Below, in pieces: positions 12,571-17,757 of a stretch of 17,757 nt of DNA (within the stretch, counting starts at the first letter, position 1; each line of letters starts with the position of its first letter). Where the stretch lies: assembly GCA_016215305.1 (NCBI GenBank), contig JACRKI010000097.1:1-17757 (forward strand), given 5' to 3'. The notes below the pieces were generated by a model. The model had not been told where the DNA came from. It was given only the letters and a program-made list of their open reading frames with translations, and ran no database searches. Made by a program: the position numbers and the translations under genes. The stretch comes from Candidatus Woesearchaeota archaeon. Lineage in GTDB: Archaea; Nanobdellota; Nanobdellia; Woesearchaeales; DSVV01.

Positions 12571-13004
12571 GCGTAGAAATACCTTCTGCAAAAAATATCA
12601 TTTGGACTTGTTGTACTCTTGATGGTAAAAATAAGGAAAAGGAAGGGAATAATACCTGCCCAAACCATATGTTCATTGTTCTAACTAAAAAAGGATATAA
12701 CGAAAGGTCTAGACATTTCTTAGCAGTACCCTTAAGCTCTATAAAAATAGGAAACGATGAACATGAAAATTATTACAGATTAAACTATGGTATCAATGTA
12801 GGTAATGACGATATAGTCAATGATGATTTGAACGAATTTTCACTGACTAAATCCACTGTTGTTCTCTGTGATCGACCAACAAGAGTAGATAAAGAGGACA
12901 TAGAGCAAACGGTGAATTTTGGAAAAATAGAGGATAAAAAATATGAAGAAATAATCCAAGCAATTAATCATTTTCTTGTTAGCGGAACAATACAAAACAA
13001 ATAA
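12567..13004 (+). CDS. MazF/PemK-like protein, candidate toxin
   Basis: A 145-residue protein. Features resembling the MazF/PemK SH3-like barrel are NHMFIVLTKKGYNERSRHFL (place of the RPxLVLS...N strand), AVPLSSI (place of the xPITS strand), STVVLCDRPTRVDKEDI (vxxdqirtvdk) and NFGKIEDKKYEEIIQAI (lGxlxxxxlxxixxal). MazF-type enzymes are sequence-specific mRNA endoribonucleases. The usual N-terminal arginine/proline signature is poorly kept here (IIWTCCTLDGK), so the match is remote and activity uncertain. Translation is coupled to the middle gene by ATGA, with no ribosome binding site of its own. It converges on sppA 24 nt away. Confidence 0.55.
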   Translation: MSVEIPSAKNIIWTCCTLDGKNKEKEGNNTCPNHMFIVLTKKGYNERSRHFLAVPLSSIKIGNDEHENYYRLNYGINVGNDDIVNDDLNEFSLTKSTVVLCDRPTRVDKEDIEQTVNFGKIEDKKYEEIIQAINHFLVSGTIQNK

Positions 13005-13023
13005 TTTTTTATCTACAAAAAAT
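13004..13023. terminator. Possible bidirectional terminator between convergent genes
   Basis: ATTTTTT-ATCTAC-AAAAAAT is a perfect 7-bp stem filling the gap between the MazF-like gene and sppA. It gives a U-run on either strand and suits two converging transcripts. Confidence 0.4.
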
Positions 13024-13027
13024 ACTT

Positions 13028-13966
13028 TTATGTTCGTATTCCTGCGTTATCGCTCTTCACCAAAACCGCGCCAATTCCTGTTCCAACACGAAACGCGGTC
13101 TGATCCATCGCAGATGCCAACTGCTGCAAAAATGATTTTTCTGTTTCATACTCTACTGGCTCAACTGTAATTCCCTTATTACTTTCCAAATACGCATACG
13201 CTTCTTTTTTGCCGCCAAGCTGATCAATTAATCCATTCTGAATCGCATCCACGCCAAGATAAATCTGTCCTGTTGCAAGTTCTTTGATTGCATCATAACT
13301 CATGCCGCGATTCTCCGCGACAGAACGAATAAAAATATCATGCATCTTGTCCAACTCGCTTTGATACAGCTGTTTTTCTTCTTCTGACATTTCCTGATAC
13401 GGCGTTCCCATATCTTTGTAATCTCCCGCGACAAATCTTTGATAACTCACATTATAGCGTTCCATGAGTCCTCCGTATTCGACATACGAACCCAAGACAC
13501 CAATGCTTCCTGTCACGGAAACTTCATTCGCGATAATATGATCTGCCGCGCTCGCTGCCCAATACGCGCCAGAGGCGCCAACCTCACGAATCACCGCAAC
13601 AGTTGTTTTATTTACTTCTTTGATCGCTCGCGCAATTTCCGCTGACGCGACAGGACTTCCTCCTGGAGAATTAATGTCCAGGACAATTGCCTGAATCGAA
13701 GGATCTTTTTCTGCATCTTCAATCTGCTTCACAATTTTTGTGGAAGAGGCAATTCCCGACGATGAAAATAAAGAAGAATCGTCATCAATCATAATCACTC
13801 CTTTGATGGGAATCACCGCGACATTTCCTGCCGCAGTGCTGCCTGACGCAAATAAAATTGTTACAAATCCAAGCACAAAAATACTGAAACTTGTTAGGAG
13901 AAAGATAACGAGAATAATCACCAGCCATGGACTTCGCTGCTGTTCTGGTTGTTTTAGTATTGGCAT
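13028..13966 (-). CDS. sppA: SppA-type membrane serine protease (signal peptide peptidase, S49 family)
   Basis: A 312-residue protein of the short (single-domain) SppA type used by archaea and Bacillus. One N-terminal membrane helix (about 14-40) anchors the enzyme with its catalytic domain outside. Ser132 (REVGASGAYWA) is the nucleophile and Lys184 (AGDYKDMGTPY) the base of the Ser/Lys dyad; the SPGGSP loop (100-105) forms the oxyanion hole. All are intact. It digests leftover signal peptides and other membrane peptides. It is the last of three minus-strand membrane genes, 38 nt after the RDD gene. Confidence 0.93.
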   Translation of the reverse strand: MPILKQPEQQRSPWLVIILVIFLLTSFSIFVLGFVTILFASGSTAAGNVAVIPIKGVIMIDDDSSLFSSSGIASSTKIVKQIEDAEKDPSIQAIVLDINSPGGSPVASAEIARAIKEVNKTTVAVIREVGASGAYWAASAADHIIANEVSVTGSIGVLGSYVEYGGLMERYNVSYQRFVAGDYKDMGTPYQEMSEEEKQLYQSELDKMHDIFIRSVAENRGMSYDAIKELATGQIYLGVDAIQNGLIDQLGGKKEAYAYLESNKGITVEPVEYETEKSFLQQLASAMDQTAFRVGTGIGAVLVKSDNAGIRT

Positions 13967-14004
13967 TTTATTTTCTCTTTGATTATTTCTTATTATTTCT
14001 TAAC

Positions 14005-14556
14005 TTATGCAGGTTGTTTTTGTATCTGCTGCTTCATATAGTTTGCGGTTACCGCAATTGTTTTTGTTTTGCTTAACTGCTCGCTGAGCCTGTAACCGGA
14101 AAACAATAAATAAAGCGGATCAATGATCCAAAACAACATGAAAGGAAAGATTGGCAAAAAAACAAGATTTCTCGTCAATGCCTGAAAAAATGTCGGTCTG
14201 CTGCCCGCAAGATCCGTCACCTTCAAATTCATCCATCTTTTTCCTGCTGTCTGCCCGACAAAATATTCGCACAATGTGAAGTATAAGAGAATAAGGATGA
14301 AAATAAAATACAACAAAACGGTAATTCCTGTACTTAATGTTGCGTTGTTCGCAAGCGCGGTATATGACGCCATAAAATCTGTTGATTTCGGCAGCATTTT
14401 TTCCAAGAATGCACTTAATGGCGCAATGATGGTGAAACTTAACAACGCGAGGTCAAACAAGAACGCGATTGTTCTTCTTCCTGCAGACGGCTGCTCCGCA
14501 AGCTGCTGCAACTGCGCCTGATACTGCGCGACTGGATCCTCTTTTTGATTTTTCAT
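14005..14556 (-). CDS. RDD-family membrane protein
   Basis: A 183-residue protein with the RDD layout: AGRRTIAFLFDLALLSFTII gives the arginine and aspartate in helix 1, a second helix spans about 77-97, and VGQTAGKRWMNLKVTDLAG is the hallmark GQTxGKRxxxxxV motif; a third helix (ALTRNLVFLPIFPFMLFWII) follows with the conserved arginine. RDD proteins are poorly understood, some linked to ion exchange or compatible-solute transport. It sits between a one-helix protein and SppA with short gaps (32 and 38 nt), so the three are probably one operon. Confidence 0.8.
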   Translation of the reverse strand: MKNQKEDPVAQYQAQLQQLAEQPSAGRRTIAFLFDLALLSFTIIAPLSAFLEKMLPKSTDFMASYTALANNATLSTGITVLLYFIFILILLYFTLCEYFVGQTAGKRWMNLKVTDLAGSRPTFFQALTRNLVFLPIFPFMLFWIIDPLYLLFSGYRLSEQLSKTKTIAVTANYMKQQIQKQPA

Positions 14557-14588
14557 ATTTTTTCGACTATGTTCTTTTTTCTGCTCAC

Positions 14589-14792
14589 TTAATTGTGCTG
14601 CTGGACTTCTTCATATTTTCCTTTCACTTTGTATTCTTCTGCACTCAGAATGTGATCATACAACTGCTCAAACTCTGCTGTTTTTTTATTGACATGACGC
14701 ATATTCCGCAAGAAAACCAAAAACCACAGAGCACCAACAATAATCAGCGCTCCTGTCAAAAATTTGTCTTCCATGATCACATCGAGTAACAT
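14589..14792 (-). CDS. Small single-helix membrane protein
   Basis: 67 residues: one hydrophobic segment (FLTGALIIVGALWFLVFL), then a basic stop-transfer (RNMRHVNKK) and a charged soluble tail (EFEQLYDHILSAEEYKVKGK). Family not recognised. GGTGGGG lies just before the ATG at 14792; MEDKF at 14774 is an alternative start. As first gene of the RDD-SppA operon with its own TATA box, it may be a partner of the SppA protease or the RDD protein; this is inference from position only. Confidence 0.6.
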   Translation of the reverse strand: MLLDVIMEDKFLTGALIIVGALWFLVFLRNMRHVNKKTAEFEQLYDHILSAEEYKVKGKYEEVQQHN

Positions 14793-14823
14793 TTCCCCAC
14801 CTGTTCTTCATGAATGGGATGGG

Positions 14824-14834
14824 AATATTTAAAG
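14824..14834 (-). promoter_or_regulatory. TATA box of the small membrane protein-RDD-sppA operon
   Basis: On the minus strand CTTTAAATATT lies 37 nt before the ATG at 14792, predicting a leader of about 11 nt that carries GGTGGGG. It is in the 49-nt gap after mutL, so the operon need not depend on mutL readthrough. Confidence 0.45.
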
Positions 14835-14841
14835 ATTGTTA

Positions 14842-16650
14842 TTACACAACCCTCTTAAACTTTTTCTCCAATTCCGGAATCGACATTTGAATCATGGTCG
14901 GCCTGCCATGCGGACAGGTAAACGGCTGCTTGCACTTTTGCAGCTGCTCCATGATGGTATGCATTTCCTGCGTATGCACAATATCATGCGCTTTCACTGC
15001 TGCCCTGCACGCACTTCGAATTATTTTTTCCTCTTTTTTTATGTCCACTGAAGACTTGTCTGTGATATTCGCAAGAATCTCGTGAATTACTTCCTTATCC
15101 ACAAATCTGCCAAGCACCATCGGCACTGTTCTGAGTAACATCGTATTTCTGCCAAACTCTTCAAACTGAAATCCTAATTGTTCAAGTGGTACTTCGTTTT
15201 CTTTCAATGTCAGCATTTCCGCAGGAGAAAATTCCACCTCTTCTGGCACTAAAAGTTCTTGCACGGACACTTTCTTTTCATACAATTGCTCCATGAATTT
15301 TTCATACATCACCCGCTCATGCGCCGCATGCTGATCAATGATAACTAATCCTAACTCATTTTCCGCAATATAGAAGGTGTTATGGATTCTACCGATGAGG
15401 CGCATGGTGGAGATTCTTTGTGATGATGCAACTGCCGGTGTTTGGGTGGTGAGTGGTTCTTCCTGCTTCTCTTTTTGTTCGGTTTTTCCTTCTTGCACTT
15501 TTTGCAGCGCGCGCTCCAGCATTTCCTGCGCTGACGCACTCAGAGAAATTTCTTCTTCTTTCTTCAGGAATGTTTGCTTTTCTTCGACAATACTAAACTG
15601 CTTTGCCGCGATTGATGATTGATTTTGCTTTATGGATTCTTGCTCCATCGTTGGCATTAATTTTGCATTGTCCAATGTGTTTCGTATTGCATTAAAAATT
15701 GCAGTGTACAACTCATTCTCTTTTTCGACTCTGATCAATGCTTTCTGCGGATGGACATTCACGTCAATAATCTGCGGATTTATCGTGACACTGAGAATGA
15801 ATAACGGATGATTTTCAAGATGCAGCAACGTATGATACGCATCATACACTGCTTTGCTAATGATATTATTTTTTACTGCTCTTGTGTTGATGAAAATATG
15901 CTGGATTTCTTTGTCTGCTCTTGTCAACGTTGGCTTGCTGATGAATCCTTTCACTGTAATATCCGTATATGTGCTGTTGACTGCAAGCATCGCATACGCG
16001 ACTTTTTTTCCATAGATGGTGAGAATGGTATCGAGCGGATTCTTTGTTGCATGGCTGAGCAAGAGAGATTGTCCATGATGCAAAAATTCAATTGTTTTGT
16101 CTGTGTAGATGAGTGCGTACTTGGTGAGAAGTTCAGTTATCTGCCTGAGCTCTGTCTGAATTGTTTTGAGATGTTTTTTTCGTGCGGGAACATTGAAAAA
16201 CAAACTAGTGATTTCAATGCTTGTGCCATCTTGCATTGCAGCTTCTTCCACTTCCAGAATTTTTCCCGCAGAAACAAGAATCTTTGTTCCTGTTTCCTTT
16301 TCTTTTGTTTTTGTTTTCAGAACCAACTCAGAGATTGCCGCAATGGATGCCAGCGCTTCTCCGCGAAATCCTAATGTATTGATTTTGAACAAATCATCCG
16401 CAGTGCTGATTTTGCTTGTTGCGTGTCTTTCTAGGCACAGAAGTGCATCTTCTTTTTCCATGCCGCTGCCATTATCGGTGACTTTAATTCTGGATTTTCC
16501 GCCTTCATCCGCTTCTATTGTGATTTCTGTCGCGCCTGCGTCAATCGCGTTTTCCACGAGTTCCTTGACTACTGACGCTGGTCGTTCAATCACTTCTCCT
16601 GCCGCGATCTGATTGATGAGCGCTTCTTCGAGGAGTTTGATTTTGGGCAT
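14842..16650 (-). CDS. mutL: DNA mismatch repair protein MutL with endonuclease domain
   Basis: 602 residues. The N-terminal GHKL ATPase is complete: E30 and N34 (VVKELVENAIDAG), DNGSG (59-63), TLGFRGEAL (92-100). A glutamate/lysine-rich linker (about 330-410) joins it to the C-terminal dimerisation domain, which carries the metal-binding endonuclease motif DQHAAHERVMYE (from 439, DQHAx2Ex4E), ACRAA (547) and CPHGRP (579). It therefore belongs to the nicking type of MutL found outside E. coli-like bacteria. MutS is not in the window. MutL/MutS are patchy in archaea and usually considered acquired from bacteria. Start at MPKIKLLEEALINQIAAGEV is the family norm. Confidence 0.97.
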   Translation of the reverse strand: MPKIKLLEEALINQIAAGEVIERPASVVKELVENAIDAGATEITIEADEGGKSRIKVTDNGSGMEKEDALLCLERHATSKISTADDLFKINTLGFRGEALASIAAISELVLKTKTKEKETGTKILVSAGKILEVEEAAMQDGTSIEITSLFFNVPARKKHLKTIQTELRQITELLTKYALIYTDKTIEFLHHGQSLLLSHATKNPLDTILTIYGKKVAYAMLAVNSTYTDITVKGFISKPTLTRADKEIQHIFINTRAVKNNIISKAVYDAYHTLLHLENHPLFILSVTINPQIIDVNVHPQKALIRVEKENELYTAIFNAIRNTLDNAKLMPTMEQESIKQNQSSIAAKQFSIVEEKQTFLKKEEEISLSASAQEMLERALQKVQEGKTEQKEKQEEPLTTQTPAVASSQRISTMRLIGRIHNTFYIAENELGLVIIDQHAAHERVMYEKFMEQLYEKKVSVQELLVPEEVEFSPAEMLTLKENEVPLEQLGFQFEEFGRNTMLLRTVPMVLGRFVDKEVIHEILANITDKSSVDIKKEEKIIRSACRAAVKAHDIVHTQEMHTIMEQLQKCKQPFTCPHGRPTMIQMSIPELEKKFKRVV

Positions 16651-16670
16651 GAAAAAAGGTTATTTTTGGG

Positions 16671-16680
16671 GCTTAAATGT
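16671..16680 (-). promoter_or_regulatory. TATA box of mutL
   Basis: On the minus strand ACATTTAAGC is centred about 26 nt before the mutL ATG at 16650; leaderless spacing again. Confidence 0.4.
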
Positions 16681-16714
16681 TTTGTTCTTCGCAGTTTGGA
16701 TTCGCCTAGCTCCC

Positions 16715-16760
16715 AAGCTCAGGAACTAGCAACGCTTTGGCAAACACAATAATTATTTTG
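16715..16760 (-). repeat. Dispersed intergenic repeat, copy 4a
   Basis: Read on the minus strand: AATAATTATTGTGTTTGCC, AAAGCGTTGCTAGTTCCTG. The 13 nt at 16720-16732 match 5824-5836 exactly in the opposite orientation. CTAGCTCC (16706-16713) and GGAACTAG (16722-16729) can also fold into a 7 of 8 bp stem. It forms an inverted pair with copy 4b. Confidence 0.45.
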
Positions 16761-16804
16761 ATATATTTCTCGAATGAAATTTCTAAATAATTATCGAAAT
16801 AATG

Positions 16805-16852
16805 CATAATAATTACATGCCATCGCCATGCTTTTCTTGGTTCGTGTATTTT
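16805..16852 (+). repeat. Dispersed intergenic repeat, copy 4b
   Basis: Contains ATAATAATTACATGCC (16806-16821), identical to 1331-1346, and GGTTCGTGTATT (16839-16850), identical to the minus strand of 1266-1277. With copy 4a it flanks an AT-rich centre (about 16761-16804). The 273-nt gap 16651-16923 holds this pair and the two flanking promoters, and nothing else recognised. Confidence 0.5.
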
Positions 16853-16893
16853 GTCATCTGGTGCATGAGTAAAGCTTCTCTAAAAAAGCAAAG

Positions 16894-16901
16894 TATATAT
16901 A
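16894..16901 (+). promoter_or_regulatory. TATA box of the 16924 gene
   Basis: TATATATA is centred about 26 nt before the ATG at 16924. Confidence 0.5.
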
Positions 16902-16923
16902 CATTCTTCTCTGAAAAGACACA

Positions 16924-17757
16924 ATGGTAAAAAGAAAGAAGAGAGACAAGAAAGAGAATATAGAAAAACAACAAAAATCCTTCTTTGTTGATATCGCAGA
17001 ACACATTGAACTTTTGATTATTCTCTTTTTCATCATTCTCAACGTCTTTGACATGCTCGAATACATGAGCCCAACATTCGATTACATCGACAAAATCTCC
17101 GGCATCATTGGTCTTGCGTATTTACTGTATCTTGTTTCCCCATCACGAATCATTCTCGGCCAGCACCTCAAGAAAATAGATATCGCGCTCGTGTCGAGTT
17201 ATGTCCTGCTGATGTCTGACAAATTCACCAGCGCCGCAATAAACGCGTATCAGGGAATTCAGGAAAAAGCTGCGGAACTGATTCAGATTAGTTATGCTTC
17301 TTCTCCAGGAGTACCTGAATTTAGCGTTTCTGTTTCAAATGTTAATCAACTCACTTCTGCAGACCTCAGCTCCACATTTTATGAAAAAGTGTTGTCGCTA
17401 CTGCATCTTGGACATGACCAAATTTATTTTACTGTTTCAGATGGCGCGCAATCAAAAACACTCGCTGCTTCCACTGTTTCATTTCCCTTCTCTAATTTTT
17501 CTTTAACCAATTTGAGCAACTACATTGACGGCTCGCTTTTTTACGTCATGAAATGGGTTGTGCTCAACGAGGTGTTTATTGAGAAATTTGCGCTTTATCT
17601 CGGCGGAATTTTGCTTCTTTGCACTGCAATTTATAGCGCGTATAAATTCGAAATTAAACCTGCTTCGCTCTTGCATGTTCTGCATGGAGACACCAAACGA
17701 TTTCACAAAAAACATTATCGCGCAATCGCACTCTTCTTTGTCTATTGCTTCTTTTTC
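16924..17757 (+). CDS. Membrane protein of unknown function, cut by the window end
   Basis: 278 codons without a stop run to the last base, so the gene is incomplete at its 3' end. A basic N-terminus (MVKRKKRDKK) precedes two hydrophobic segments (about residues 29-45 and 60-78, then SPSRIILGQHLKKIDIA). A domain of about 110 residues follows, containing VSVSNVNQLTSADLSSTFYE and DQIYFTVSDG, with few charged residues. A third hydrophobic segment (KFALYLGGILLLCTAIYSAY) precedes a basic linker (HGDTKRFHKKHYR), and a fourth begins at the edge (AIALFFVYCFFF). No family recognised; no catalytic motif seen. Confidence 0.8.
   Translation, partial: MVKRKKRDKKENIEKQQKSFFVDIAEHIELLIILFFIILNVFDMLEYMSPTFDYIDKISGIIGLAYLLYLVSPSRIILGQHLKKIDIALVSSYVLLMSDKFTSAAINAYQGIQEKAAELIQISYASSPGVPEFSVSVSNVNQLTSADLSSTFYEKVLSLLHLGHDQIYFTVSDGAQSKTLAASTVSFPFSNFSLTNLSNYIDGSLFYVMKWVVLNEVFIEKFALYLGGILLLCTAIYSAYKFEIKPASLLHVLHGDTKRFHKKHYRAIALFFVYCFFF

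Noticed and set aside
15808..16374. Long plus-strand frames inside mutL
   Set aside because: They are shadows of the MutL ATPase domain, rich in Cys/Phe/Ser, with no motif and no ribosome binding site.
16831..16855. GGTTCGTG in the dispersed repeats as the T-arm of a tRNA
   Set aside because: No matching acceptor, D or anticodon stems can be drawn, and the sequence does not give GGTTCRANYCC; the resemblance is only seven bases.

Overview
The window reads as a chromosomal segment of an archaeon. The clearest markers are the archaeal proteasome beta subunit next to the archaeal KH/beta-CASP factor aCPSF1, and TATA-like boxes about 24-29 nt upstream of start codons with no leader, which is typical of archaeal leaderless transcripts. 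Short genes, tight operons, two VapBC loci, a bacterial-type ThrRS and MutL fit a DPANN lineage (Woesearchaeota/Pacearchaeota-like), but that placement is an inference. No rRNA, tRNA, CRISPR array or insertion sequence was recognised.

Layout. (1) 1-2110: a hairpin plus T-run, a CARF-like/winged-helix regulator on the minus strand, and divergent from it a run of small cysteine-bearing genes: a four-helix membrane protein with CPVCP, a 60-residue zinc-finger protein and a DoxX-like membrane protein ending in CxxC. (2) 2203-5726: a small hypothetical gene, then a bacterial-type threonyl-tRNA synthetase bracketed by two different VapBC toxin-antitoxin pairs, each with a candidate operator next to its TATA box. 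(3) 5913-8865: a 12-helix APC-family permease whose frame continues, past a single in-frame TAG, into its last three helices and a C-terminal SAM-methyltransferase domain. A second methyltransferase-like gene and a small two-helix protein follow. (4) 9001-11715: aCPSF1 and psmB, an archaeal gene pair, separated by 150 nt with two strong hairpins, one abutting the aCPSF1 start codon. (5) 11735-13004: an AT-rich island with a tightly overlapping three-gene cassette (YwgA/Panacea-like protein, unknown 72-residue protein, MazF/PemK-like protein), a candidate toxin-antitoxin system. (6) 13028-14792: a minus-strand membrane operon of a small one-helix protein, an RDD protein and SppA protease. (7) 14842-16650: MutL with an intact C-terminal endonuclease motif. 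(8) 16924-end: a truncated membrane protein of unknown function.

The intergenic gaps at 1.3, 5.8, 8.9 and 16.75 kb share a family of about 45-nt dispersed repeats, twice as inverted pairs around an AT-rich centre. They are not explained by any gene. The points most worth following are the amber-interrupted permease-methyltransferase fusion, the three-gene island, the cysteine-rich cluster, the dispersed repeats and the hairpin in the aCPSF1 leader. All family calls come from reading motifs by eye, not from database searches.
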